This document shows, piece by piece, positions 9,816-22,120 of a stretch of 64,000 nt of DNA. The stretch is from Gigaspora rosea (Eukaryota > Glomeromycota > Glomeromycetes > Diversisporales > Gigasporaceae): contig QKWP01000444.1 in assembly GCA_003550325.1 (NCBI GenBank), positions 110,261 to 174,260 on the forward strand. Reading direction: 5' to 3'. The translations under genes and the position numbers were made by a program. Each line of letters begins with the position of its first letter. Position 1 is the first letter of the stretch. The notes under the pieces are model-generated. The model did not search any database, was not told the origin of the DNA, and saw nothing but the letters and a program-made list of their open reading frames with translations.

Positions 9816-12400
9816 TTAAACCCAATCCGGATATTTGTCAACCCAATGGATAGTTATGTCTCTTGAGTCAGCATTGTGTAGTCCGGCAAATGTCTGAAAA
9901 TTGAGATTAAATCAAATAGTTAAATATACAGTATATATATATTCATGCTTGAAAACGACAAATATGTTTAATAAATACCTTTTCGAAGGAACCTCTTTGA
10001 ATGGACGATCAAATGGATAGCCCATTGGACGGATTTATCTTTTGGTTCTGCACCATAGAAACTCAAACTACCGCATCTAGTAACCCTAGGAACTTTATCT
10101 TTCTCCCAATCGCTAATAAACACAATTTAAATTTCATTCCATTACGTGACCACGAGGCAATAATAAATGGAATGGCCATCGCAATCACAATATTGTTCTT
10201 CATCAGATTCTTTGTCGACAGTTCCGGCAGCAATTGCTGTGTCATCTAATTCATCTAAAGCTTTTTGTGGTGGTTGTCTCACTACTGATGAACGATCACA
10301 ATTACGTGCTACAACGGTTCTGCAATTTGCAGAACCTCTTGTTTAAATTTGTCAACTTCGATCCATTCAGTAAAATTGTTGCATAGTTCGACAGGAACAA
10401 TGAAGACACGGAAAGTAAGAGTGATGTTCTAAGCGACAATAAATAAAGAAATATAGTTGGTTAATCACAAAGGAAAAAAATATATTAAAATACAAATGAC
10501 AAGCTCCGTTTTAATAAGGATCATTACAATAATAATTACCTTATTAGAAGTGTTTTCAACACGGCAAAAGTAATATCTATGTATCCATTATGAAAAAAAA
10601 ATTAGTATCGAGGATATGATAAAAACAAATAAAATGACCAAAAAATCATACCATTCTCGTGAGAAAAGGTATTCAATTGTTTGAATTGATTGATCATCTT
10701 CAACCCAAGTAAATTGTCTTTGTTTCATCTTTGTCTCCAATACATCAGTACAATTATGACAATGTTCTTTATGAAAATGATGCCCGCCAAATGTTTGTTC
10801 ACCCCATTTGGATGCTTCTTCGTCTTGTTGAGGATCTTTTAGTCCTTTAATACAAGGTATTTTATCCTTGAAACAGAGGATAATACCATCAGATGAAATT
10901 TTTACAGGAGAACAGTCGTTAAAATGGTTTAGCCCTAGTTTTTCTTGATAAGCCTTAAAAAGATTGTCAACATGTCTATGCCATCTCCAGAAAGCCGGAT
11001 CTCGAATTACACCACTATCGAGTTCCTCTAAAAAATGTTTATATACGCAAAATTTTTTTAAAATTAAAATTAATGTTAATATAAAGATGGATACTTACTG
11101 GTAATTTTGGAAATTAATAAATGCTAACAACATATGTCCGAAATTGTGGAACGGAGTACCATACTTTTCAAATCAGGTTGATTAAGACCATATTCAATTG
11201 CGCGACCCAATAATTCACCTGTAATTAGGGGTTTCTTTCATCAAAGTGACCTTGTTCAACGGTTTTTCTAATAAGATTACGAGCTTTTCCATTTCGGATA
11301 CTGTAATTTGATCACCTAGACCAAAAGCTATAAATAAATAAATAAATAAATAAATAAATATAAATATTTACTACTAATGAAAAATATAATTTATATAAAG
11401 AAATTTTGATACTTGCCAATATCTGCCAATTTTAAGCCAGAGGCACGAGCGGAAAAAGTTGTCTGATCATTGTTGTCAACTAAATGTTTTGAAGGGGTAT
11501 AGCTCTCTGGAATAATCTCATGATAATTTTCTAAAGGTTTTGTAACACCCAAACCAACTCCAAGACACTCAGCAATGTACCTTAATCATTATTAATTAAA
11601 GCTGTTATTATATGATAAAACATTATAAACTTACATTACGAGAAGTAAATTCATACCTTGCATTCATTTGTCTGTGCATATAAATGAAGAGTTCACCTTG
11701 AAGAACTTTAATATATTCCTTACTCTTATCATCAGGGCAAAGAGGATCAGGTAGTGGTTGATCAGTGTATACTATATGCCAATGTTCATGATGTTCGTTC
11801 AAATTTGGATCTTCACGCCAATAATCAAGGAATTGTTCACCGCTAACATCTTCAGTTGGTGCTATCGGTTTATCACCAACGACGGAACCTGGAGTATATA
11901 AACTGCCTTAGCGGGAATAAAGAGTCTTGGATTACGATGAGACAAAGATGGGATGGAATTTGATTCTTCTTTTTCTAGCTTCAGGATGATGGATAACAAG
12001 CGTCATTAAAGCATGTTGAACCATTCTCACATCTTGAGTTTTACAATCTTCAATAGCTTGATCAAAACTGCTTGAATTAAGTCAGAGTTTTGTTTTCTGT
12101 CACATAATAAAATAGTTAAAATCAACACCGAATTTTCAGTTGGTCAATAAACCCGTCTTTTATAACTCCACAAGTCTTTCTTTGTAATACGTAAAGAATA
12201 ATGGATAGGTTCATAAACACGGGAAGAATAAACTTATTACATCAAATATTATTTTCAAGGGCAACCCAAACGATGGTTCAGATTTGTTTCGGTAAGATTG
12301 AATATATTCGATCATTGTTTCTTTCGTTAATAGGTTCGCAAAGCACCTTACCGAAATGGATCGTTATTTAAACAATCATACTTCATCCGTCTCTATAAAA
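9816..12400 (-). pseudogene. Hemocyanin/phenoloxidase-like type-3 copper protein, broken
   Basis: Exons readable on the minus strand: about 12130-12370 (YEPIHYSLRITKKDLWSYKR), 11635 to about 12100, 11417-11580, 11099-11327, 10653-11027, a short one near 10545-10577, about 9979-10430, and 9816-9893 ending in TAA. Copper site A is seen as NEHHEHWHIVY and FIYMHRQMN. Copper site B is seen as TPFHNFGHMLLAF and DPAFWRWHRHVDNLF. The C-terminal beta domain shows YYFCRVENTSNK, WPFHLLLPRG and RPMGYPFDRP, as in arthropod-type hemocyanin/prophenoloxidase. Family members oxidise phenols or carry oxygen at a dinuclear copper centre. Exon 11417-11580 ends in a GC donor (ATTG|GCAAGT). Several frameshifts (in the exons at 9979-10430, 11099-11327 and 11635-12100) make it a pseudogene, though all six copper-ligand histidine contexts survive. 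The N terminus is unclear. Confidence 0.75.
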
Positions 12401-12705
12401 CTTAGAATGAGATTAAAAAATAAAAATAAACTTTATAATCATTAAGATCTGGATTCTCTTATCTGTGTTCTTTCATATGTCAAAACCGATTACAAAAATA
12501 AAACCGTTTCAAATTTTTTAGTTCAATTAAAGACAAAAGCACAACTAATCCTCTATTCCTCTATTCCTCTAATCTATTTTTGTTTTTTAAAAATCAAGCA
12601 GAACTAAATATTGTTTTTGATATTAAAAAAAAAAAGCAAGACTAAAAATTATTCGCATTAAAAAAAAAAAAAACGCTCTGACTATGATGAAAAAAAAACG
12701 ATCAC

Positions 12706-12890
12706 ATTCTTGCGCTTCAACTGAAGGCCACCTCACCTGAAGGCTCGCCCAAGCCGGTTAGACATGAAATCCAGCCGTTAATCCACGCAAGAATGATCGT
12801 TCTTGTGCTTCAACTGAAGGCCACCTCACATCATGAAGGCTCGCCCAAGCCGGTTAGACATGACATCCAGCCGTTAATCCACACAAGAAT
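12706..12890. repeat. Two tandem ~90-bp units, each closed by an 8-bp stem
   Basis: Unit 1 (12706-12794) and unit 2 (12799-12890) share CTTCAACTGAAGGCCACCTC, GAAGGCTCGCCCAAGCC and GGTTAGACATG. Each starts TTCTTGyG and ends with the matching CrCAAGAA: TTCTTGCG/CGCAAGAA in unit 1 and TTCTTGTG/CACAAGAA in unit 2, a compensatory change. Internal pairings such as CTTCA/TGAAG and GGCT/AGCC are possible. It is GC-rich compared with its surroundings. It could be a small structured RNA or a very short TIR element inserted twice. Confidence 0.6.
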
Positions 12891-12961
12891 TTGAAAGTTA
12901 ATTTTTAAAACTATTATACTTCTTAAGGCCATTATAACTTTAGTTATCACAATTGTGACAG

Positions 12962-13167
12962 ATTAAAATGAAATCAATTAAAATGAAATTTTTCTATTTT
13001 TTATTAAGCAAAATTTTAAAATTTTTTAGGGGACATTTTTTGGGGTTTTTTTTAGCATTAGGGTTAGGGTTATTAATAAACGAGTATATGTGGGTTTTAT
13101 AAGCTTTAAAGGTGAGCAAGAGAGGTCCCCCAGTTTCATTTTAATCTGATTTCATTTTAATTATCAT
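12962..13167. mobile_element. Short inverted-repeat element (MITE-like)
   Basis: ATTAAAATGAAATC units at the left (12962-12990) are mirrored by GATTTCATTTTAAT units at the right (13133-13167). The interior contains TTAGGGTTAGGG and a GGTTTTATAAGC block loosely related to the 9203 and 60093 elements in reverse. No target duplication could be assigned. Confidence 0.4.
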
Positions 13168-13253
13168 TAAAGATTTTGCGGGCTTTGTGCCAGTAATACA
13201 AACTCCGAAAAATAGGAAATCGGAAATGTGACCTGACGACAGGCACATGACAA

Positions 13254-14109
13254 TGGGGTGTGCGGCGCACTATGTAAAACAAAATTATGTATGGTCAAAG
13301 ATTTTTTTAAGTTTTTGTGCAACCATGATGATCACCTATTAATTTATTAATTACAATGCCGCTACAACTATTGCTACGCTAATACAGTTAAAAATAATTA
13401 ATTAATATTGATGTAAATAATTAATTAATATTGATGTAAAAATGACATTTTAATTTAATAAATTATTGAAAATATTTGAGGCGACTTCAGGCCCAAATTG
13501 CTGTAAATTTAGTTCTTGAAGTGGTGTTTTTTGCCGATTCGCTTGCATTTTTTTTGATGTTTTTTAAAACGTGCATTTTTTAAGTGAAATCGCTGTTTAT
13601 TTGACCTATATATACCCATGTTTCTGGATTTAATTAGATGCACAGCTTTAATGGCACATAATTCCAATATGAAATTTTGAGAAAATTAATAGCAAGTTTT
13701 AAAGAACTGAACAATAGAACGAAATTTGCATTTTAATAAAGGAAAAATTTACCAATTCATTTAAAAATTCGCTCAGCAAACCAAATAAAGTATAAAATTA
13801 AAATCGTTTTGAGAAAAAAAAAAATTTCCCATAAATATTTTTTAAAAAAAGATTCTATTACTTTATAGTCGTAATAAGAAAGAGTCGATTTATATTGAAA
13901 TTTCCGGCAGAAAAGAAAAATTGCAGTCGGTGCATCTAAAAAAGTGTGACCTAGCTTTATATATAAGTTTTATATATAAAAATACTTATCGATCATTACG
14001 TATATTAGTTTATAGTTTATCAATCGACAATCACTTAAAAATCTGTCATAATAGACTTCACTATGATACCATACATAATTTTGATTTACATAGTGCGCCG
14101 CACACCCCA
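13254..14109. mobile_element. 856-bp non-autonomous DNA transposon with ~42-bp TIRs
   Basis: The left end TGGGGTGTGCGGCGCACTAT is repeated as its complement at the right end; the similarity extends about 42 bp to ATTATGTATGGT. Flanks ACATGACAA (13245-13253) and ACATGACAT (14110-14118) form an 8-9 bp target duplication, compatible with hAT or Mutator-like insertion. The interior shows no transposase. Confidence 0.75.
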
Positions 14110-14384
14110 ACATGACATGGTATCAGTGCAAACTTGAAGAGGCCCATATCGATCGGCCAATCAGATTATAAATTTTTCAAAAAAATTTCTTTGTTAAAAA
14201 TAAATAGAATCTGAACATGCTTTTAGAGAACTAATTAGTAATTTTTTTTCTGGAAATTTCTTGTTAAAACATGAATGTTTTATATTCAAATAAATCCATT
14301 TCGTTCTTGGTTGTCCATATTAAAAAAAAACAAAAATGGCTAACATAAATTTGTATCCCCACATACCCGTGTTAAAAAGAACAT

Positions 14385-14842
14385 CCTGAACATTTCCGTG
14401 TGGATAATAATATCCTATTTTGTAAATTTTGTAATGTTCCTGTAGAATGGAAACGCAAGTCAACAGTAAATAATCATGTAAATAGCAAATCTCATAAAGA
14501 AAATAAAACCAAGGCTGAACAAAGCTCTACTCACACATATCAAAGAACTTTACAAACCACATTAAATGCTAGTGATATTAGACGGGCTATTATCAAGGAT
14601 TTAGTTAAAGTAATGGTAATTTACCTGATATTTTTGAGAATCATATGGTGGTGCTTAAAAATTTGTTTAGTGAAAAACCAGTTTCTATTATAATGGATGA
14701 GACGACAGATGACTGTGGCATAAAGGTTGTAAATACTTTATTTACATATCGGGAGTATACAAAACTTGCATCTGTGGATTTTTTGGTAGATGTCAATAAT
14801 ATTACAATCGGTCAACTTCTTGTTATGCATAAAATTAGGTGA
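14385..14842 (+). pseudogene. hAT transposase fragment with BED-type zinc finger
   Basis: The frame EHPEHFRVDNNILFCKFC then NVPVEWKRKSTVNNHVNSK and SHKENK gives a CxxC...HxxxxxH finger like the CGGBP1/BED N termini of Rhizophagus hAT transposases. It continues to IRRAIIKDLVK. A second frame from about 14625 reads NLPDIFENHMVVLKNLFSEK, SIIMDETTDDCGIKVVNTLF, matching the first catalytic (RNase-H-like, DETTDD) segment. The region between the two is deleted, the frame changes near 14620-14645, and everything after VNNITIGQLL is missing. It is a dead fragment; no terminal repeats could be assigned. Confidence 0.7.
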
Positions 14843-17364
14843 TTAAACTGTTTAAAATTTCTTAACCATTTAATCGTTTAACCATATTAACTATTTAATT
14901 CAGCAAGTATTAAAATTGTCCAGGTCTATAATAAGCATATTTCGACCCGGCATTATAAAAAGTCTTTTATACAGTTAAAAAGTTCCAACTAATGTAAAGT
15001 GCATTAACCAAATAAAATTCAATTCCGATATATTAGACTGGATAATTCAAATTTTGAACATGCAAGCAATGCTTTTCGATTTACTTGAATTTTGGTTATA
15101 TTCTATTAATATATATAATCATCTAATTCATATTCTCATTTTATGGTTATAATAATATGTTTAACCTTTTTATATTTGTATATAGATATTATTTGTCTTT
15201 TAAGCTTTTTTTTTTTACTAGTAAAACCCAGAGCTAGAGATTAAAGCAAATATGTGAATAATTATTTGGTTTTACGGGAACCGAAGTGGGAGCTCTGTAA
15301 ATTTAGTGGTATTGTTCATTTTTTAATCATGAACTCACAGGTTTTTATTTTTATAACAAAATTAAAAAAGAATCCAAATACACATTCATTCACTAAATCA
15401 TTTTAATCTTTCAATTCATGTTATTTCCTAGAAACTTATAAATTTACTTACATAAATTGTTTACTATATATTAGGACACCTCCTATCGTCTCTATCTAAT
15501 TTATCTATATGACACTTCTACCCCGCACTCCTAACTTTATTAATATTTGTGTGCTGAGTTTAGAGCCATGGAGGTTTGGGTGACTACTTCAGGTAGAAAA
15601 AATGGGGTTTTAATAACAAAATGACTCTCCGGTAAAATCAAAATAAATTTTATGTTATAAAAATTATCGAAAGCCGTGTCCAGTCATATTCTTTTGATTA
15701 TTTAATAAATGTTAGGGTTATTAATTCCCCGAGACAATTGAATCTGAAGCCAATGATTTTTTATTGTTGATAGTTCATGGATACAGTACATCCGGATGAT
15801 TAATGCAAATCAAATAAACTGGATGAATAGAAATAATAACAAAAAAAATTTTAACTTCACATAGACTAATTTATTTTCATTGTGAAAAGAATGAATAATA
15901 GTCTTGTGCTTAATAAATCATCACAAATATTGTTATTTAAGACTGTTACAAAATTTTAATAAATATTTCTCCGCTATCAGGTATGTAAGAAAATATAATG
16001 GCTGTGTTTTGTTATTAAAAATCGTAGGACACATTTTGTTAAAACTTTAAGCCTATTATTCATGCTAAACCATTTTATAATGTTAGTATTTACTTAAATT
16101 CTAATTTTTAATATTCTTTCTCTGTCTTCAGATAAGTACATAAGAAAATATAAATGGCTGTGTTTGTTACTGTTTAACAGTTTTTTTTATTGATATATTT
16201 TTGCTCTTGTTATTTTTCAAAGCTGTTCCCTCCATAGCTATTTAAAACTAGAACTACGACGTAAATTATTAAATTTATAGGGCGTATTAACGTACAACTC
16301 AGCATATCATACCTGTATCCTCTTTAAATAAAATCGGGGTACTTTTCAATTATAGATTATGACGTTTTAGAAAAGCATTCTGGCACTAATCAAATAGTAA
16401 TTTATTACGTCCATGATCCAAACCAATGAAAATGTTGTACGATAAACTCGCCTCTTTTGTATAGTATTATTTAATTAGTATTGGATTTCTTGTAAAAGAC
16501 CGAGAGTACTACTGTATATGCAGAGCTGCACAGTATGTTATTAAACTTTAAGCCCATTGCTTTTAATAATAAACACAGCCTTTTACATTTTTTTTTTTTG
16601 AGGGATTATATATTTAGAATCGATTATTTTTGTTTGCAAAAAGGAGTGACCTCACCGGAAATTCTAGAATGTCTATTATTCATATATTCAATCAGTAATA
16701 CTAGTATCTATATTTGGAAATCTGTATAATTCTCTTAGAACCAATCGAAATATCGCCTAATTTTCCGTGATTTTACATAACATGATGAACTGCAGAGGTC
16801 ATACTTTTTTGCAAACACCGATAAAACGATTATGCAGGAATGAGAACGATTCTAATTCGATTGTCGATTAAAACTAATATCGTAGAATCGATTTACAACA
16901 CTGACGCTCTTTGATTTAGTGTTCGACATAAGAATACTAACGCTCTTTTGATTCAATGTTCGACATAACCTGGCACAGCCTAAGATTTTTTGCCTAACAA
17001 CTATGCGGCTAGACACTTTATTTTGGTTTTTCGGTTGATGTTCAGCCACTGGCCAGTAGCCAATAGCTAATCTTTTGTCCAAAAATTTCTAACAGTATAA
17101 TATTGGACCAAATCATGTTATGATAATTATTTTACTTTATAAATATTTGATCATTTCACCAAATAATTTTATAAGCCTGATAACAATTAGAATTATACAT
17201 TAGTGATAAAATTTTCAGATTTTAAATAGATAATTGTATTATTGGCACAAATAATGGTATAAATTATGGTAATAAAGTTTTGCACTTGAAATTATATATT
17301 GCAATACGAAATGACAAAATAATGAACGAAAAGTTTAAAATTGTTTATAGAATAAAATTTTAGA
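14843..17364. other. No recognisable gene; minor repeats
   Basis: A diverged tandem duplication of about 150 bp is visible at 15960-16015 and 16110-16170 (AAGAAAATATAAATGGCTGTG). A short repeat ACGCTCTTTTGATT...GTTCGACATAA occurs twice at 16905-16970. Short CAGAGCT/AGCTCTG ends at 15229 and 15294 may be transposon debris. No coding region is supported. Confidence 0.45.
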
Positions 17365-18038
17365 ACATAGTAGTACTGTAGTTTTAAATTTGAAGATGGA
17401 AATTTTATAAGCAGATTTTTATTATTGGCTTTAAAAATTTTACTATTATTTGGAAATTTTGTTTAATAGAGCTATTGCAAACTAAGACCTGTAAAAATTT
17501 TGGATAATGTTTACAAGATATCAAAAAAATCATTACCACATTTTACAAATACCAGCAAAATATAAATTCCGCAATCACGTTAAATGTTTTAAACTACTTG
17601 TGTTATACTACAGAATCCCAATAAACTTGAAAACAATATCCCTACTATATTAAAATCCTTACACTCAAATCCTGACATTACCAAAATCTTGGCAAGAGTA
17701 TTGTTAGGATTTGTAACGTCGGAATTTTGTTGTCAGGATTCTGCAGTAAAACCCTGATTGATACCACTCGATGTGCAACATATGAAAATTTATAGACATC
17801 ATTTTCGTCTTAAATAGACCATATACATATATTTTACTTAGTTTCTTTCCAAATATACAAATATTTAAGATTTAGGAATATCTGTATGATGCAAACAGAT
17901 AATGATTGCAATCAGTCGTATAAGCCCTAATCTTTAAAATCGTGAGGCTGCATTATTTGTTCAGTTAAAACCACAATTACGTAATAAATTCCATTAAATT
18001 TTTGAATTTTCAAAATATTACTGTGTGTTCTTATCAAA
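17365..18038. repeat. Upstream flank shared by two WD40/channel gene copies
   Basis: From ACTGTAGTTTTAAATTTGAA to the start codon this matches 36632-37362 closely, including the GACATTACCAAAATCTTG and GATGTGCAACATATGAAAAT blocks. It holds the presumed promoter of the gene at 18039. The 37-kb copy has an extra ~40-nt AT-rich insert near 37250. Confidence 0.65.
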
Positions 18039-21000
18039 ATGAGTTCAACCAAAGATCAAACTAAGATATCAATTGATGTTCCGCATGGAGGAAAAAAAAT
18101 CTTTAAATATGTTTTTTCACCAAATATGCAATATATTGCAACTTTGAGTCAATAAGATCAATCAATTGTTGGATGGACTATTACAAAAGATCTCATTATT
18201 GAATATAATAATTCAATAAATGCTAGTGAACTCAATTCTGTGTTAAACGTCGATAAAAACGCTCACAAACTTTATATATTTGGAGAAGATGAATATGGAG
18301 AATACAATGATGCATTAATAGGAATCTCTGATTGTAAACAAGTTATACTAAAATTAGATAGACCCGTGCCACTTAATATTGATTATGACTTTAATTTTGG
18401 TTAGTTAAAATTAATTGATCAATGATATTTAATTATATTCCATATTAATCACATATCAAAGATTATAAATCAATTGGTCCTATTAATATTATCTCTGATT
18501 ATATTATAGAATTTGATAAAGATCATTTATCTATTCGAAGATTGTCTCAATATGAAAGTTGGAAAAATTATTTAGAATGTAAAGAGCGTTACACGGGTAA
18601 TTAAAATACATATTTTAATGTAAAAGAAATTAAACAATTTATAATGGCCACTTTGGAAAAGTATAAGTCAAATCAAATTCAGGATTACTCATATGAAACT
18701 AAAGAACATCCTGGAGAAGTATGCACCTGGATTGTTGAATTTTATGCTAATAATAATGGTATGAATTTAAAAGCCTGTGTTGAGTCCGGTAAGGAAATTG
18801 AAATACAAACCCCTTATGTGTCTCTTAAATTAGATAATGGTATTTTTGAAAATAAATTGCTTGAGAATGGAGACATGTTAGTGGTTTTTACTTATAGTAT
18901 ACAAATCTACACGATAAATTCTGAAAAATCAGGAATTAACTTAATGTATTGTTGGGGCGATTGTGATAAAAAGAAATCAGAAGCGAAAGAAGCTGCACAT
19001 CAATCCATAATCAAAAACCTTGTTTCTTTTAATGATAAATTGAATATAGACTCGGAAATTTTGCCACCACCAAAGTGTGTAGGTCTCGGATGTTATTGTT
19101 ATTTTCCAAATGAATTGACGTTAATATTATATGGAAAAGTCTTATTTCGCGAAGCAATTCAAGAAAAAAAAGATCGCATAATTGAAAGATTACTTGATGA
19201 GGGTTATAATCATAGCTTGTCAATGTTTAAAAATGGGAATATTTGCAACTTTATTTTACTAATCAATCAAATTGCTTTCATGCTATTAGAATTAGAAAAA
19301 TTTAATAGTAATCAAAGATTTACTGAAAAATTTTTATCGAAAACCAATATGCTATTTGCTTATTATAATAAATCTTCTTTATTATTTCATCTTCAACCTT
19401 GTGAAATATACATTCATTTGCATTATCTATTTTATACTTCATTATTTACCCACTTGTTATTATGGATCTCTGAAAAACTTAACTTTTTGGAAAAATCATA
19501 CTCTAAAATTTATAAAATTTTGGCATTTCCTTATTTGCTTTATTTGTCTTACTTTGCTTTTTATCCCAAAAAGACTATAAGATTAATGATTCCTTTATTG
19601 GGATTTTCTACATATCCCAAAAATTATTCATATAGAGAATTATTTTATTTAGATGGTAATCCTTTTACTTCACTATTGGATGCACCTGATTATTATAAAT
19701 GGTGGAATATTAAAGCGCTTGTCAATTTTAAGTGGAATGCTTATGGAAGAATATATTATTTTATAATATGGGCTTTATTCACAACTTATATGTGCTGCTT
19801 TGTAATAGTTTCAACAATTCCAGTAGATAAAATATCTTGGAATAATCAAGTAATACTTTTAACAGCAACTATTTGTTTTGGAATTATTCATTTTATTTTT
19901 GAAGTTCGTCAATTTCTTCATAGTCCAATAACTTATATAGCTAGTCCTTGTAATTGGTTTGGTATGCATCTTTTTAATAATTGATTTGTAATAGATATTT
20001 CTAGGCTGTTGTGAATATAATGACTACTATGGTAAAGCCGTGGTATGCATTGTGTTTATGACACACTGTGAAATATCTTTTATATTTCATAGTCCTATGC
20101 TCTAACATTTCTGATTACAAATTTTTACTGATGACACTATGCTGTGGAATACTTTTAAATATTTTCACTACATAGCATCATTATAAAAATATGTTTAACA
20201 GATAAACATATAGGCTATGTAATATAATATTAAATTTGATTATAATTCTGAATTATTAATGTTTTTTTTTTATAATTTAATTTTAATTATAGATCTTACT
20301 GCAATATTATTTCCAACAACAATTTCATTCATATGGCTATATGTTAAAATCCCATCAGTTTGGATTATAACTATTGCTGTTTTTTTGCTTGAAACCAGAT
20401 TTTTATTATTCTTTCGAGTTTTGGGATATTTTGGAAAATATTTTGCAATCATGATTGGAGTTGCACAAAAAGTTTTTTCTTTTCTTATTGTTTTAGGCAT
20501 TATGGTTTTGATATTTGCTCATTCTTTTGCATCTTTTATTAAGGCCTACTAGTAAATATTCTTATGATCAACCAAGTTCTACCGATGATACTAATAATCC
20601 TTGGAATCTTGTTTCAAAATATCAACTTATTTTGTCTAATGGTACTGTTAGCGGATCATCAATTGTTGAAAACCAGATGATAATACAAATTTGTTTTCAT
20701 TATTTAGTACTTCTATATTAGCTGTATATTTTATGCTAACAGGTATTTATAATAATAATTTAAACAAATTATTATAAAAATATTGATGTTAACTTTATTT
20801 TTAGGAGATACAAGTTCAGTTTCTTCATGGATTTTAAAAATAATTGGACTTTAGTATTTCTATTAGTTATATTTTCATTTTTTACAACTATTTATTTATT
20901 AAATCTATTTATTACATTACTTGGAAATGCTATTGATGAATCAAATAATGAAGAATCTTTTTTAAAATTAAGAGGAGAGGTAAAACTTTACTAAATTATA

Positions 21001-21426
21001 ATTTAAAAATAAATAAAATATGCAATTATTATATTTTTATTATATGCCTTTATTATTAGATACTATCTGAAATTGAGCTTTTTTGGATGTTACCTTATCA
21101 AAGAAGAAAAAAAAGCTGGTTTCCAGAAATTTTGTAATTAATATATTTGTTTCTATATTGTTAAGTTTTTTTATATACTAATATATTATATTAACTTTTA
21201 GATATTATAAAGCTTTAGTTGATGAGGTTAAAAATATATAGAAAGTATTGAAAATAAAGAAAGCTTGCATCCTGACATTTTGAAAATTTGTGATTTTAAA
21301 GATTCTAAAGAAGATTTAAAAAATCAGATAAGTGAAGCACTAAAAGATCCACTAAATAAAATTGATAAAATAGAAAATAAAATTGATAAATTAATCGAGC
21401 TTATTGAAAACAAAGAATTACAATAA
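18039..21426 (+). pseudogene. WD40-repeat / TRP-like ion transport protein, decayed
   Basis: ATG at 18039 opens STKDQTKISIDVPHGGKKIF then SPNMQYIATLS, a beta-propeller start. Most of the propeller is deleted at about 18405-18475 compared with the 37363 copy. A long open stretch to 19961 (donor GTATGC) ends SPCNWF and joins at 20293 to DLTAILFPTTISFIW. Membrane segments follow: IIWALFTTYMCCFVIVSTI, ILLTATICFGIIHFIFEV, ITIAVFLLETRFLLFFRVLG, LIVLGIMVLIFA. The pore-like SILAVYFMLTG and the S6-like TTIYLLNLFITLLGNAI come after, and a coiled tail ends with LIELIENKELQ at 21424-21426. Introns lie at 19962-20292, about 20742-20804, 20980-21060 and 21136-21202. The layout suggests a plasma-membrane cation channel with a propeller sensor. 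Early stops (18153 region, 18602 region) and frameshifts near 20525, 20675 and 20838 break it. Confidence 0.75.
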
Positions 21427-22120
21427 TAATAATATTATATAATAATAATTTTACTAGTTAGTAATTGAATATATAACAAATTTGCTAACTTTGTAAATAG
21501 TATATATATTATTTGATTGTATAATTGTAAATTTTATTTTAGAAATTACTTTTTATAGTTGCTTTTTTTGTTATGTTCTTATTTTTATTACAAAGAATAT
21601 AGTTGTTTATTTACTATTTAGCTGTTTATTTTATTATTTATTTTATTATATACTTGTTTTTTTATTATTTAAATATATTTTTTATTTTTTTCATGCTATA
21701 TATTTTATATAATTATTAAATTAAATTAGCTAAAGAAGATTAAACTAAAAATTACTTTTATAACTTTTTACACAATTTTAAAAAAAATACTAGAACTAAA
21801 ACTATCAATCAACTAAAATTAAGATCCAGATATCCAAATAGATATCTTATAAATCCAAATATTAGTTTTATTGAATTTGAAATCTTTGTATAATGGTCTC
21901 AAGTTCAAGTACAGACAAGAATAAGTGTAAAACATAATTAAAAACTAAATAATAAATTTTTTAATATATAGAAACAAGTTAATTAAAGCAAAGTAAAGAA
22001 CTTATACTTTTTTATTTTGATAATTAAAATTATAGCTTTAATAAATTATTAATAAAAAATCAAAAATGTAGTTTTGGTATTTTTGGATATGAATTTTTAT
22101 AAAAATTTTGACTATTAAAA
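21427..22120. repeat. 3' flank shared with the channel-tail fragment at 28448
   Basis: AGTTAGTAATTGAATATATA, ACTTTGTAAATAGTATAT and GAAGATTAA blocks match 28590-29110 in the same order. This shows that the 28-kb fragment came from duplication of the gene end with its flank. Confidence 0.55.

Noticed and set aside
10001-10249. Plus-strand 82-codon frame
   Set aside because: Antisense to an exon of the copper-protein relic.
13052-13070. TTAGGGTTAGGG telomere-like repeat
   Set aside because: Only two units, inside an inverted-repeat element; the same CCCTAACCCT words occur in related elements at 9270 and 60200.
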